Below, piece by piece: positions 43,374 to 53,035 of a stretch of DNA of 64,000 nucleotides. The stretch lies in assembly GCA_029548365.1 (NCBI GenBank), contig JAKPNN010000008.1:1-64000 (forward strand). The letters run 5' to 3'. Positions within the stretch are counted from its first letter, which is position 1; every line of letters begins with the position of its first letter. Below the pieces are notes generated by a model. The model saw nothing but the letters and a program-made list of their open reading frames with translations. It made no database searches and had not been told where the DNA came from. Source of the DNA: Chloroflexota bacterium (lineage in GTDB: Bacteria > Chloroflexota > Anaerolineae > Anaerolineales > Anaerolineaceae). The position numbers were made by a program, and so were the translations under genes.

Positions 43374-44024
43374 TTAAAGGCTCAAATCAAGCACCATGAC
43401 CCGTACTTCCTCAGGCAAGGATGCGCTACTCTGGAGTTTAATCGACTCTTCAGTTTCGATAGAGGTCAAACCCATTTCCTTGAGGAATTTGGAAAGTGGG
43501 TCCAGTTTGATTAAGGAATTGCTCATCCCGTAATGCATGGGGATTGCGATGCCCGGTTCGAGCAATCGGATCACTTCGGCCGCTTGAGCTGCATTCAGGC
43601 TGGCACCCCCTCCAATCGGCACCAGGGCGATTTTTACCTCACCTAAGCCCTCAACCTCTGTCTGGCTGGGCACACTGTTCAACTCGCCAAGATGGGCGAC
43701 GGTCAGACCGTTATAGTCGATCACATACACCGTATTACGAGCGGATTCAGCCGCGGTTTTTCTGCCTTTGCCATTAATCCGCACGCCGGTGATGAACACA
43801 CCGCCAATTTCATATTCACCAGGCTCGGTGATTTCAAAAGCCTTGCCACGGATTGCGTTAAGGTAATTATGCGCTGGGTCTTCACAACTGACCGTCACCA
43901 CATCTGCACGCAGTTTACCGGGGTCAATTCCAACAACAGCCGGATCGTAAGGGTCTGTCACCACCGATGCCATACCGCGCTCCGTGATCCTGAAGCAAGA
44001 ATGTCCGTGCCAGGTAATTTCCAT
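43374..44024 (-). CDS. MBL-fold (UlaG/UPF0173-like) protein
   Basis: The protein of about 216 residues starts at the ATG at 44024, with GGAGG 10 nt upstream. It resembles UlaG/UPF0173 hydrolases at ITWHGHSCFRITERG, GEYEIGGVFITGVR and the C-terminal PMHYGM. The usual HxHxDH metal motif is not present: the region reads VTVSCEDPAHNYLN, and the later aspartate position reads HLGEL instead of HLGDL. The metal site is therefore degenerate and catalysis is doubtful. A structural or binding role is possible. It heads the row with mutY and pcm. Confidence 0.78.
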   Translation of the reverse strand: MEITWHGHSCFRITERGMASVVTDPYDPAVVGIDPGKLRADVVTVSCEDPAHNYLNAIRGKAFEITEPGEYEIGGVFITGVRINGKGRKTAAESARNTVYVIDYNGLTVAHLGELNSVPSQTEVEGLGEVKIALVPIGGGASLNAAQAAEVIRLLEPGIAIPMHYGMSNSLIKLDPLSKFLKEMGLTSIETEESIKLQSSASLPEEVRVMVLDLSL

Positions 44025-44290
44025 ACAAGCCTCCAATCTAATCTATTGAATTATACAACGTCCTGCCGAAATACGGTTAGGGCGGTGATAAGCGATAAAA
44101 TCAATGACTTCCTGCAGGTAAAGGGAAGTGGGGGCAGGAGTCAGGAAGGGTGATCATAGGCTTGCTCTTTGTTAAACTATGCGAAATCATATAACGATGA
44201 CGGATGACTGAGAAATGCTAATCCGCCCTTCTTGCCAGATTTCGCCTTCAAGTCACAACCAGCCAGATCATTGCTTCACCCTGGAGGTCT

Positions 44291-47284
44291 TTAAAACCCT
44301 TCCAGGTAGCTGAGATTAGCGATGCCTTTAGCCAGGCCAGCGATGCGCTGCATCAGCGCCAATCGGTTCTGACGCACGACCACATCCTCCGCCATCACCA
44401 GCACTTCATCAAAGAAGCGGTTGATGGTAGGCACCATAACCGTGATAGCGCCCAGGAAAGCATCCACTGAATCAGAGCCCTGCAGGCTTGTTTCTGCCTG
44501 GCTGAGGTCAGCAAACAATGAATGTTCAGCTTGTGTTTCAAAGCAAGATGGGTCTACGCGGTAGGTTTCCTCAAGGCTGCGGATGATGCGCACACAGCGG
44601 CTGAAAGCCGGCAAGATAGCCATCCAATCTTCGCGCGTAACCCAAGCGCTGAGTTCCTCCACGCCCTGCACGGTTGCATAGGGGTCTGTACCTTTTTCAG
44701 CCAGTACCGCATCAATCACATCATGAGAGTGACCCATCTCCAGCAGCATCACCTGCAACCGCCGCTGGATAAAATCTAAACAGGCGTCCACATCCTCTTC
44801 AGCTACGGGAACCGGCAGCTCGTTGGCTGCCGCTTCCAGCCCCCAGCGCAGGTCAAACGGGGTCTGCCAGGCGATCAAATTTTGACAAATACCCAGTGCT
44901 GCCCGCCGTTGAGCGAAGGGGTCTTTCGTTCCGGAGGGCGGTAGTTTTACCGCAAACAAGCCCATCAGCGTATCCAACCGGTCTGCCAATCCGACCACCA
45001 GGCCCGGCCTGGTTTTGGGCTGTAAATCATCGTCGAAGCGGGGCAGGTAGTGTTCAAAGATCGCCTCAGCCACAGCCGGGTTTTCATCGCTGCGCAACGC
45101 GTAATACCTGCCCATCACGCCCTGCAGGGAGGTCATCTCAACCACCATATCCGTTGCCAGGTCAGCTTTGGACAGCAAAACCGCCCGCAAGGCAGTCTCC
45201 ATTTCAAATTCGGTCAGACCAAGCCGCTCTCCCACCAAATTAGCCAGTTTAATCAAACGCTGGGTTTTATCGTAAAACGAACCCAATTGAACCTGGAAAG
45301 TGAGGGTGGTCAACCGTTTTACAAAGGATTCCAGCGGCTGCTCAAGATCCTTTCGGATGAAAAATTGGGCATCAACAAAGCGCGCCAGGATCACCTGTTG
45401 ATTGCCATCGGCAACCACAGCGGGGTCCTCCTGAATGCCATTGCTGACGGCAATAAAATAGGGCATCAGGCCTCCCTGGTCATCCTCCACCACGATATAC
45501 CGCTGGTGCTTCTTCATCACCGTGGTCAAAACCTCGGGCGGTAAGGTTTCTAAAAACTCACGGTCAAATTCACCGCGCAGCGCATGTGGGCTTTCCACCA
45601 TTTGTGTCACCTCAAGGATGATGTGTGGATCGTTCTGTATCCGTCCCCCCACTGCTGCTGCCAGCGCCTGAGCTTGCCTGCGGATCTCAGCTTCGCGCGC
45701 CTGCGGGTCGAGGATAATGCCCTGACCTTCAATTTTTGCCAGGTACTCCTGGGGTGATGCGACCGAGAATTCCGCTTCGGCTGCCAACCGCAAACCGCGT
45801 GTCACCCGTCCGCTGGTAGAGCCAGCAAAGCTGAACGGAACCACGGTCTCGCCGTGCAACGCCAGCAGCCAGCGAATAGGCCGCGAGAAAGACACCCCGG
45901 ATTCATTCCAGCGCATGGACTTGGTAAAACGCATCCCGGCGATCAAATTCGACAGGGCGCTTTCTAAAACCTGGTAAGCCGCCGCGCCCTGCTGGCTGAC
46001 CTTTGCTGCGACATAACGACCGCCATCGATCTCTTCCACCCTGAGCTGTCCCACATCAATGCCCTTGCTGCGGGCAAAGCCCGCGGCAATCTGAGTTGGG
46101 TTGCCATCGGCGTCAAAAGCCCGATCCGCGGGCGGCCCCTTAATCACCAGGTCGAGATCGGTCTGGCGTGCTGCCAGGTCCTCCACCAGAACCACCAGGC
46201 GCCGGGGTGTACCCATCACGTGCACCGCTCCATGTTCCAGGCGCAGATCCGCCAGCAGCGCCGGGACCTTCACCTCAAGCTGCGAAAGCGCACCTGAAAG
46301 GTCCGCTGCGGGAAGTTCTTCGGTTCCGATTTCAAGCAAAAACGTGGCTTTTTCAGTCGCAATTTCAACCCCTACCTCCGCGACAGCCTCCGCTTTGAGG
46401 GCGGATTGATCCAGCCAGGGAAACCCAGCCTGTTTACGCTGTTCATAGTAGGCTGTTGCCACCCGACGTGCCAGGTCGCGAGTGCGGGCAAATAGCGCCT
46501 GGCGTTCCGTCACGCCCACTGCGCCGCGTGTATCGAGGATGTTAAACGTATGCGATGTTTTCAGAACATAATCGTGGGCAGGCAGCGCCAGGCCAGCGTC
46601 GATGGCCCGAATCGCCTCGCTTTCAAACAAATTATACATCTGGCGCATGCTGTCCACATCAGCCACATCAAAATAATAGGTGCTGTGCTCGCGCTCACCC
46701 ACCAGGTTGACATCGCCGTTGGTGCGATCGGAATTCCACTGGATATCCTTAAAATGCCGCGCACCCTGCAGCGTCATCGCAATGCGTTCCAGCCCATAGG
46801 TAATTTCAATCGATACAGGCTCCAGATCAAAACCGCCGCATTGTTGAAAGTAAGTAAACTGGGTGATCTCAACACCATCCAGCCAAACCTCCCAGCCCAA
46901 TCCCCAGGCGCCGATAGCTGGCTGCTGCCAGTTGTCTTCCACAAAGCGGATGTCGTGCCGGGCAGGGTCAATGCCGATGGCTTGCAGAGATTCCAGGTAA
47001 ATCTCCTGCGGGTTGCCCGGATCGGGTTTGAGGATCACCTGGAACTGGTAGAACTGCTGCAGCCGATTGGGGTTATCACCATAGCGTCCGTCATCCGGGC
47101 GGATTGAAGGCTCAACATAAGCCACCTTCCAGGGTTCAGGACCCAAAACCCGTAAAAAAGTAGCCGGGTTCATCGTCCCCGCCCCAACCTGGGTGTAATA
47201 GGGCTGCCAGATCAGGCAGCCTCTGTCTGCCCAAAACTTCTGCAGCTTCATGATGATCGATTGGAAATGGATGGATTCCTTCAT
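44291..47284 (-). CDS. glyQS: Glycine-tRNA ligase, alpha and beta subunits fused
   Basis: The 997-residue protein joins the two subunits of bacterial heterotetrameric glycyl-tRNA synthetase. The alpha part (about 1-295) has [44 protein letters not shown] and [12 protein letters not shown]. After a linker of about 20 residues the beta part begins [16 protein letters not shown] and ends with the anticodon-binding domain ([17 protein letters not shown]). Fused forms are known in several bacterial groups. The frame is continuous, so this is a true fusion. The gene has its own extended -10 promoter upstream. Confidence 0.96.
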   Translation of the reverse strand: MKESIHFQSIIMKLQKFWADRGCLIWQPYYTQVGAGTMNPATFLRVLGPEPWKVAYVEPSIRPDDGRYGDNPNRLQQFYQFQVILKPDPGNPQEIYLESLQAIGIDPARHDIRFVEDNWQQPAIGAWGLGWEVWLDGVEITQFTYFQQCGGFDLEPVSIEITYGLERIAMTLQGARHFKDIQWNSDRTNGDVNLVGEREHSTYYFDVADVDSMRQMYNLFESEAIRAIDAGLALPAHDYVLKTSHTFNILDTRGAVGVTERQALFARTRDLARRVATAYYEQRKQAGFPWLDQSALKAEAVAEVGVEIATEKATFLLEIGTEELPAADLSGALSQLEVKVPALLADLRLEHGAVHVMGTPRRLVVLVEDLAARQTDLDLVIKGPPADRAFDADGNPTQIAAGFARSKGIDVGQLRVEEIDGGRYVAAKVSQQGAAAYQVLESALSNLIAGMRFTKSMRWNESGVSFSRPIRWLLALHGETVVPFSFAGSTSGRVTRGLRLAAEAEFSVASPQEYLAKIEGQGIILDPQAREAEIRRQAQALAAAVGGRIQNDPHIILEVTQMVESPHALRGEFDREFLETLPPEVLTTVMKKHQRYIVVEDDQGGLMPYFIAVSNGIQEDPAVVADGNQQVILARFVDAQFFIRKDLEQPLESFVKRLTTLTFQVQLGSFYDKTQRLIKLANLVGERLGLTEFEMETALRAVLLSKADLATDMVVEMTSLQGVMGRYYALRSDENPAVAEAIFEHYLPRFDDDLQPKTRPGLVVGLADRLDTLMGLFAVKLPPSGTKDPFAQRRAALGICQNLIAWQTPFDLRWGLEAAANELPVPVAEEDVDACLDFIQRRLQVMLLEMGHSHDVIDAVLAEKGTDPYATVQGVEELSAWVTREDWMAILPAFSRCVRIIRSLEETYRVDPSCFETQAEHSLFADLSQAETSLQGSDSVDAFLGAITVMVPTINRFFDEVLVMAEDVVVRQNRLALMQRIAGLAKGIANLSYLEGF

Positions 47285-47357
47285 AAGATATCTAACTCCA
47301 GTGGTTTTCCCACGATATCAGGATACAGCCCTGATTGATGTTAAATTTAACCCCATT

Positions 47358-47363
47358 ATTATA
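47358..47363 (-). promoter_or_regulatory. Extended -10 promoter of glyQS
   Basis: On the minus strand TGGTATAAT lies about 75 nt upstream of the glyQS ATG. The leader shows no T-box-like structure. Confidence 0.5.
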
Positions 47364-47467
47364 CCATCTGAAAGCGGTATCCATTGAGACACTGTGGGCG
47401 ATCATGGGGAAACCCGGCAGGCTCTCCAGGCGCAACGGGTAGCAAGCAGAACCCCTAATCGCCAGTT

Positions 47468-48241
47468 TCACGTCTCATCATTTGCCCCCTGGATTTTCCG
47501 CATAAATTCTGGTGTGTTCAAATGACTTTCGAGTAAATAGGAAAAATACGCCTCTGTCAAGGTGGACATTGCTTGATTGATCTCACCTGGGATCACAACC
47601 TGGGCGATGGACTGCCAATCTGAACGTTGCAAATGGCGCAGGTACCGTAAAACGTCTGTCTCAATCGGCCAGGCTTCTGTGCGACTTCGCCCGCAGGTCG
47701 GGCAGGCCACCCCGCCACCCAGCGGTGAGATAAATTGATCCTGTGCGCGGATATCAGCGCTACAATCGATGCAGTTAAATAATTGCGGTCGGTAGCCCAA
47801 TAATTCCAGCAGGCGAAGTTCGTAATAGCGCACAGCAGTTTCCAGGTTTTCCTGGGTTTCCAAACGTTCTAGCGTCTGTGCCAGCAGTCGATACAGACCG
47901 GGGTTCGGCCCCTCCTCATAGGTGAAGCGATCCAGCAATTCCACCACATAAGATGCCAGTGACATTCGGTGCAAATCTGCCCTTAATCCCGACATGGGCT
48001 TGAGGGCTTCAGCCTGGGTGATGATGTCCAGGTCGCGCCCGCTGGCGAGGAATAAATGCACCTGGCTAAAGGGCTCTAAATGTCCGGCTTTACGAGAACT
48101 AATCCTGCGGACTCCTTTAGCGATGGCGGAGATTTTGCCTTTCTCCAGCGTAAACAGCCTTAAGATCCGGTCTGCTTCGCCGAATTCGTAATGTCTCAGC
48201 ACAATTGCCCGGGTTTGATATGTGCGGCTTTCTCTGGGCAT
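47468..48241 (-). CDS. recO: DNA repair protein RecO
   Basis: The protein of about 257 residues helps load RecA in the RecFOR pathway. The N-terminal OB fold begins RTYQTRAIVLRHYEFGEADRILRLFT, the central region has LEPFSQVHLFLASGRDLDIITQAEAL, and the zinc ribbon is present as CIDC...CPTC. Two starts are adjacent (GTG at 48244, ATG at 48241), with AGGTGAGG upstream. It is the last gene of the glmU-corC-cdd-recO run, 75 nt after cdd. Confidence 0.93.
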   Translation of the reverse strand: MPRESRTYQTRAIVLRHYEFGEADRILRLFTLEKGKISAIAKGVRRISSRKAGHLEPFSQVHLFLASGRDLDIITQAEALKPMSGLRADLHRMSLASYVVELLDRFTYEEGPNPGLYRLLAQTLERLETQENLETAVRYYELRLLELLGYRPQLFNCIDCSADIRAQDQFISPLGGGVACPTCGRSRTEAWPIETDVLRYLRHLQRSDWQSIAQVVIPGEINQAMSTLTEAYFSYLLESHLNTPEFMRKIQGANDET

Positions 48242-48319
48242 CACGCCTCACCTGGATGAAATAGAAAAAACGCGCCTGCTGGCAATCCAACACGCGCGCA
48301 ACATTTGGCATTTGGCATA

Positions 48320-48739
48320 TCAGTCCCTGGCGGCATCCAGGTCCGCCTCTCCAAAGGCATGAGGCAGCAGGTCAGCCACCGTCAACTCGTGCAAGAGATT
48401 GCCCTGCAGGTCTGCTATCAGCACAGCCGTATCGAGGCCGAACTCAGCCAGCACCTGCCGGCAGGCGCCGCAGGGCGTGCCCCCATTCCTGGTGACAACG
48501 GCAATGGCGCGAAAAGACCGCTCCCCTTCAGACACCGCTTTAAACACGGCTACCCGCTCTGCGCATACCGTCAGCGGGTAAACTGCATTTTCAATATTGA
48601 CCCCTTCATAAATCTTGCCGGTGTCCGTTAGCAGTGCAGCGCCAACAGCATACGTTGAATAAGGCGCGTACGCGCGTTGCCAGGCATCCTGCGCTTTTTG
48701 AATTAATAGGCTGCGAAATTCATCCGTTAACATTTTCAT
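48320..48739 (-). CDS. cdd: Cytidine deaminase
   Basis: The 139-residue tetrameric-type cytidine deaminase converts cytidine and deoxycytidine to uridines. Zinc ligands and catalytic Glu are in TVCAERVAVFKAV (C-A-E) and PCGACRQVL, and the substrate loop is NIENAVYPLT. Length is normal. The start lies 20 nt inside the end of the corC-like gene. Confidence 0.95.
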   Translation of the reverse strand: MKMLTDEFRSLLIQKAQDAWQRAYAPYSTYAVGAALLTDTGKIYEGVNIENAVYPLTVCAERVAVFKAVSEGERSFRAIAVVTRNGGTPCGACRQVLAEFGLDTAVLIADLQGNLLHELTVADLLPHAFGEADLDAARD

Positions 48740-49997
48740 GATCCTGTTTTATGCTCTCTGTGAGATGCTTTTTCGCGCGCACCTTGACGATCCTGCGCCC
48801 GTCCACTTGCTCGACAATCAAGGTCAGGCTGTCAAAATTTAATTGCTCGCCGCCGGTGGGCACATCACCGATCTCACTGTAAATAAAACCGCCGATGGTA
48901 TCTGCTTTGTCCGTAGCGATATCTGTTCCCATCACCTCGTTGAAAATATCTAAATCAACCCGGCCCTGAAACACATATTCATCTTTGCCAACCTGCAAAT
49001 AGGGCATTTCTTCGCTCTCATCATATTCGTCACGGATCTCACCGATGATCTCCTCAACAATATCCTCCAGGGTGACCACGCCAGCCACCCCGCCGTACTC
49101 ATCGACCACAATAGCCATGTGCATGCTGCGCGCTTGCATATCAGCCAGGACCTCATCAACCTTTTTTGATTCTGGAACGAAATAGACCAGCCTGAGCATA
49201 TCTCGATGGTCCGAGATCAGGTCATCATCCTGCTGCAAACCCAGTATGTCCTTGGCGTACAGCAAGCCAACCACGTTATCCACGGTCTCTTCATATACCG
49301 GCACCCGCGAATGCCCGCCCTGGATAAATGCCGTGCGTGCCTCTCCCAGGGTGCTGTCAATATCCAGGGTGATCAAATCGATGCGCGGCACCATGATCTC
49401 CTTAGCCAGGGTATCCCCAAATTGAAAGATGGAGTAGATCATTTCCCGCTCACCCTTTTCCAATGAGCCTTCATGCTGACCGACCTCAACCCATTCTTTC
49501 AAGTCTTCCTCGGTCATCGATGCCAGGGCGACCCGTTTGGCATTCGGACCAAGGATAGCCAGGATAACCGACGACAGGGGGTAAAACAGGGCTTTTAGCA
49601 CGATGGCGAATCCTCTGAAACGGAGCGCATTCTCTTCTGCGTTTTTCATTATTTGGGCTTTAATAAAATACTCAAGAATAACCACCAGGACCATGCCGAT
49701 GATAAAATAAACAACCAGCCACCCCAGGCTGAGGTCAGGCAGGGCTAAGCGTAAAACATTCACCCAAAAGCATGCCAGCGCAAAATGCAGCAAGGTCTGG
49801 GCAAAATTTAATCCCACGTGCAAACGCGAATCTTCAGCCAGGTTCACGGTCATTTCAACGGTTTTCTCACGCCCTTCGCGCAGGTTTAACAGGTACGGCA
49901 GCCTGACATGGGTATAACTGGCCTTAATCGCAACGACCAGCAAGTTAAGGAGCAAACTGATGGTCAACAGGATCCACAACAACAGGTTATTTGTCAC
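48720..49997 (-). CDS. CNNM/CorC-like membrane protein with CBS domains
   Basis: The 425-residue protein belongs to the HlyC/CorC family (UPF0053). The N-terminal half has a CNNM-like membrane domain with about three to four helices, which differs from typical members in being poorly conserved at the start. A CBS pair follows (about 200-320; EIMVPRIDLITLDIDSTLGEA, HSRVPVYEETVDNVVGLLYAKDIL, VVDEYGGVAGVVTLEDIVEEIIGEIRDEYD) and a CorC_HlyC domain at the end. Roles proposed for the family include magnesium or cobalt efflux. The start overlaps glmU by 11 nt. Confidence 0.88.
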   Translation of the reverse strand: MTNNLLLWILLTISLLLNLLVVAIKASYTHVRLPYLLNLREGREKTVEMTVNLAEDSRLHVGLNFAQTLLHFALACFWVNVLRLALPDLSLGWLVVYFIIGMVLVVILEYFIKAQIMKNAEENALRFRGFAIVLKALFYPLSSVILAILGPNAKRVALASMTEEDLKEWVEVGQHEGSLEKGEREMIYSIFQFGDTLAKEIMVPRIDLITLDIDSTLGEARTAFIQGGHSRVPVYEETVDNVVGLLYAKDILGLQQDDDLISDHRDMLRLVYFVPESKKVDEVLADMQARSMHMAIVVDEYGGVAGVVTLEDIVEEIIGEIRDEYDESEEMPYLQVGKDEYVFQGRVDLDIFNEVMGTDIATDKADTIGGFIYSEIGDVPTGGEQLNFDSLTLIVEQVDGRRIVKVRAKKHLTESIKQDHENVNG

Positions 49998-51342
49998 TTC
50001 TCTCCAATTTTCGAATTATTCTTGCTGGAACACCGATCACCAGCGTGTCTTCGGGGACGTCATGGGTTACCACCGCACCCGCCCCGGTGATGCTGCGAGC
50101 GCCGATTTTCACCGGCGCGACCAGCATGGTATCGCTGCCAATAAACACCTCATCGCCTATTTCAGTTGGATTTTTTGCTTTACCATCAAAATTGCAGGTG
50201 ATGGTCCCCGCACCAATATTGACATTTTTGCCAATTTTTGCATCGCCGATATAGGAAAAGTGTCCCACCCTGGTGCCCGGTCCTAAATAGGAAGCCTTGA
50301 CCTCTCCAAAATTGCCCAAATGGACGCCCTCATCAAGTACCGCACCCTTACGCAGGTGGCAATAAGGACCCATGGTGACGTGATCGCGCACTTCAGCGTG
50401 TTCAAGCACGGATGCCAGCAAGTGCACATGATTGCCAACCGTTGAATTAATCACAGTTGTATCGGGCCCAATTTGACAATCCTCGCCAATAACCGTGTCG
50501 TCGCGCAGATAGGTGTTGGGTAGGATGACCGTATCGCGCCCAATGTGTACACCGGCTTCGATATAGGTGCGCTCCGGGTCAATGATAGTCACACCTGCCA
50601 GCATCCAGCCTTCATTAACGCGTTTCCCCAGCACTTTTTCAGCCTCTGCCAGGTGGACGCGGGTGTTCAAGCCGATGGCTTCCTCTGGATCGGCCAGCAC
50701 CAGCGATGCCACCTGGAAACCCTCTGCAACAGCCAGGCTGACCACATCCGTCAGGTAATATTCGCCTTTGGGTGAGGCAGGGATGCGCATCAGGGCTGTC
50801 CAGAGCCAGCCGGCATCAAAGCAATACGCGCTGACGTTGTACTCACAAATGGTCAGTTGTTCCGGGGTGGCATCTGCCTGTTCAACGATCCCAACGACGT
50901 GCCCCTGGTCATCTCGCACGACCCGTCCAAAGCCACGCGCCTCATCACCGATGATGCTGGTCATCGTTACCGGGCTTTTTGAAGATCTGTGCAGATCAAT
51001 TAATTGCTTCAGCGACTCGTTTCGCAATAAGGGCATATCTCCAAAAGTCACCAGCAGTGTATCCGCTTTTGATTGCAGTAAGGGCTGAGCCATCAGCACG
51101 GCGTGCCCTGTGCCTAATTGCTCTGCCTGAAGAGCGTACTCAACGGCATCCCCCACCGTGGCTCTGACCTGATCAGCGCCGTGTCCGACAACCAGCACGG
51201 GCACCAGATCTACCAAACCTTCCACAGCTTGTAAAGCATGCCAAATCAGGGGCTTGCCTCCCAGGAGGTGCAGCACTTTAGGGAGTTTTGAGCGCATACG
51301 GGTGCCTTCACCCGCAGCCAGTATGATGGAAGCTATTGTCAT
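49987..51342 (-). CDS. glmU: Bifunctional GlmU (UDP-GlcNAc pyrophosphorylase / GlcN-1-P acetyltransferase)
   Basis: The 451-residue enzyme makes UDP-N-acetylglucosamine for cell-wall and glycan synthesis. The N-terminal uridyltransferase shows LAAGEGTRMRSKLPKVLHLLGGKPL (about residues 8-32), GTGHAVLMAQP and GDMPLL. The C-terminal left-handed beta helix has hexapeptide repeats ending with GPGTRVGHFSYIGDAKIGKNVNIGAGTITCNFDGKAKNPTEIGDEVFIGS. Length is normal. It heads a run of overlapping genes (corC, cdd, recO). Confidence 0.95.
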   Translation of the reverse strand: MTIASIILAAGEGTRMRSKLPKVLHLLGGKPLIWHALQAVEGLVDLVPVLVVGHGADQVRATVGDAVEYALQAEQLGTGHAVLMAQPLLQSKADTLLVTFGDMPLLRNESLKQLIDLHRSSKSPVTMTSIIGDEARGFGRVVRDDQGHVVGIVEQADATPEQLTICEYNVSAYCFDAGWLWTALMRIPASPKGEYYLTDVVSLAVAEGFQVASLVLADPEEAIGLNTRVHLAEAEKVLGKRVNEGWMLAGVTIIDPERTYIEAGVHIGRDTVILPNTYLRDDTVIGEDCQIGPDTTVINSTVGNHVHLLASVLEHAEVRDHVTMGPYCHLRKGAVLDEGVHLGNFGEVKASYLGPGTRVGHFSYIGDAKIGKNVNIGAGTITCNFDGKAKNPTEIGDEVFIGSDTMLVAPVKIGARSITGAGAVVTHDVPEDTLVIGVPARIIRKLERSDK

Positions 51343-51506
51343 CAGCGCGCATCCTTTATTGCTTTAAAATTTACGGGGGCTGGCAAGCAAAAGCCACCCT
51401 GATTAAAGGCCAGCATTCCGGTAGGGCAATCCTTATTTTGGGCTGCCTTTCTCGCAATGGGTCTATCAGGGTTGGATTCTTGATCAGTCAAAGTTTGTAT
51501 TCAAAA

Positions 51507-51580
51507 TGGCCGGGGCACCAGGATTCGAACCTGGATCAACGGATTCAAAGTCCGCTGTGCTGCCATTGCACCATGCCCCA
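51507..51580 (-). tRNA. tRNA-Gln (anticodon UUG)
   Basis: On the minus strand the acceptor UGGGGCA pairs with UGCCCCG (one U-G pair). The D-arm contains UGGUGCAAUGGCAGCA, the anticodon loop is CUUUGAA with UUG, and the T-arm is CCAGG-UUCGAAU-CCUGG. Discriminator G and an encoded CCA follow. Total length is 74 nt including CCA. Confidence 0.95.
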
Positions 51581-51698
51581 GAATTGTAGCCATGATTCTA
51601 ACACATTTTTAGCGGATGTCCAACTGGCGCAGAGTGTCGATTTCTTTAACCTCTGCCGTTTCTCAAGCAGCAATGGTCATTTTATTCGTTTCGGAATT

Positions 51699-51736
51699 AA
51701 AAAACGAGGTTGACTAATATATTAATCAACCTCGTT
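51699..51736 (-). terminator. Terminator of the peptide-type ABC operon
   Basis: On the minus strand an 11-bp stem (AACGAGGTTGA/TCAACCTCGTT) with a 12-nt loop (51703-51736) runs into TTTTTTAATTCC. It lies about 16 nt after the stop codon of the last small gene. Confidence 0.85.
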
Positions 51737-51752
51737 ACGGCAGTAAATTGAG

Positions 51753-51983
51753 TTACTTGAATTGGTCTTTAAATTTTTCTTTTGCCCGCCCAATCCTGAC
51801 CATGGTTACAATTCCAATGAAACCGATCAATAACCCTGATACCGACAAGCCATAGGCCAAAAAGTTCAGAAAGAACGAAGACCGCAAAATTTGCAGTACC
51901 ATCAATAAAGGCAGGATCACGCTTACCAGCAACATACTGCCACCCAGCAGGATTGTCTTCCAGGGTTGCCATTTAATAATCAT
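51753..51983 (-). CDS. Small two-helix membrane protein at the end of the ABC operon
   Basis: The protein of 76 residues starts at the ATG at 51983, whose ATGA overlaps the stop codon of the upstream ATPase gene. It has two hydrophobic helices (about residues 11-33 and 39-62) and a basic, lysine-rich tail (GRAKEKFKDQFK). It is the sixth gene of the operon, directly before the terminator. Peptide/nickel importers do not usually have such a subunit. I do not recognise a family. Confidence 0.7.
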   Translation of the reverse strand: MIIKWQPWKTILLGGSMLLVSVILPLLMVLQILRSSFFLNFLAYGLSVSGLLIGFIGIVTMVRIGRAKEKFKDQFK

Positions 51984-53026
51984 CTGTAAAGCCAACAAGC
52001 CACCATTTGGCCTGGTTTCGGTGTGAAATGCGGCGGCTCTTCAACCTCGCACAATCCATGGATTATTTTCGGGCAGCGGGGGTGGAACCGGCAACCTGTG
52101 GGAGGATTGACCAAACTGGGCGGTTCTCCGGGCGGCACATCGCGAAAGCGGGTGGCATTTTCAGCATCCGGGTCGGATGTGGCTTCCATCAGAGCCTGTG
52201 AGTAGGGATGAAGCGGGTCGTGTACGATGGCGTCAATCATGGTTTTCTCAACAGCCTGTCCGGCATACATCACAAATACACGCTCTGAGAAGTACCGTAC
52301 TGTCGAAAGGTCATGCGTGATGTAAATCACCGCCAGATGGTGCTTTTCCTGCAGAGATTGCATCAGTCGCAGAATTTCAACCCGGACAGACGCATCCAGC
52401 ATCGAGACCGGTTCATCCGCAACGATCAGTTTGGGTTCGAGCATCATCGCGCGAGCCAGCACAACCCGCTGTTGCTGCCCGCCGCTGAGCATATGGGGGA
52501 ACTTCTCCAAAAAGTCTTCTGGCGGGCTCATTTTCACTTCTTCCATGGCCCGGTAAATTCTTTCGCTCCGCTCTTCTTTACTTTTTATACCGTTAATGAT
52601 CATCGGTTCAGCAAGAATTGTTTGCACGTTCATAAATGGGGGCAGTGCACCGTAGGGGTCTTGCTGCACATAACCCACATTAGAGCGAAAGGCTCGCATT
52701 TCTGATGCTTTAAGTTTGCTCAGCGGCTGACCTTCAAAGATGATGTCACCTGCCGTAGGCTGGTATAGCCCCAGGATGCTCTTCATCAGGGTTGTTTTTC
52801 CACAACCGCTTTCGCCCACAATTGCTATCGTTTCGCCATAGTGCAGATCAAAGTTGACTCCATCGACTGCGTGAACATAGCCAGAAATGCCAAAACCAAA
52901 TCGCCGCAGCTCAAACCAGACCTTCAGGTCCTGCACAGATAGCAACACCTCATCTTTACGATTGGTCTTTTGCATTCCTTCCACCGACGCCTCATGTGAT
53001 TCTGTCAATGCTTTATCCATCATCAT
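51980..53026 (-). CDS. ABC transporter ATP-binding protein, OppF/DppF-like
   Basis: The 348-residue protein has Walker A GESGCGKTTLMKSILG (about residues 74-89), signature LSGGQQQRVVLARAM, Walker B LIVADEPVSMLDASVR and the C-terminal oligopeptide-transporter extension with three cysteines near GCRFHPRCPKIIHGLC, as in OppF/DppF that hold an iron-sulfur cluster in some members. It pairs with the OppD-like ATPase 9 nt upstream. The N-terminal 35 residues are a polar extension. Confidence 0.93.
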   Translation of the reverse strand: MMMDKALTESHEASVEGMQKTNRKDEVLLSVQDLKVWFELRRFGFGISGYVHAVDGVNFDLHYGETIAIVGESGCGKTTLMKSILGLYQPTAGDIIFEGQPLSKLKASEMRAFRSNVGYVQQDPYGALPPFMNVQTILAEPMIINGIKSKEERSERIYRAMEEVKMSPPEDFLEKFPHMLSGGQQQRVVLARAMMLEPKLIVADEPVSMLDASVRVEILRLMQSLQEKHHLAVIYITHDLSTVRYFSERVFVMYAGQAVEKTMIDAIVHDPLHPYSQALMEATSDPDAENATRFRDVPPGEPPSLVNPPTGCRFHPRCPKIIHGLCEVEEPPHFTPKPGQMVACWLYR

Positions 53027-53035
53027 CGTTTCTCC

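Noticed and set aside
47285-47357. T-box leader upstream of glyQS
   Set aside because: The leader is only about 70 nt and lacks a T-box sequence or specifier structure.
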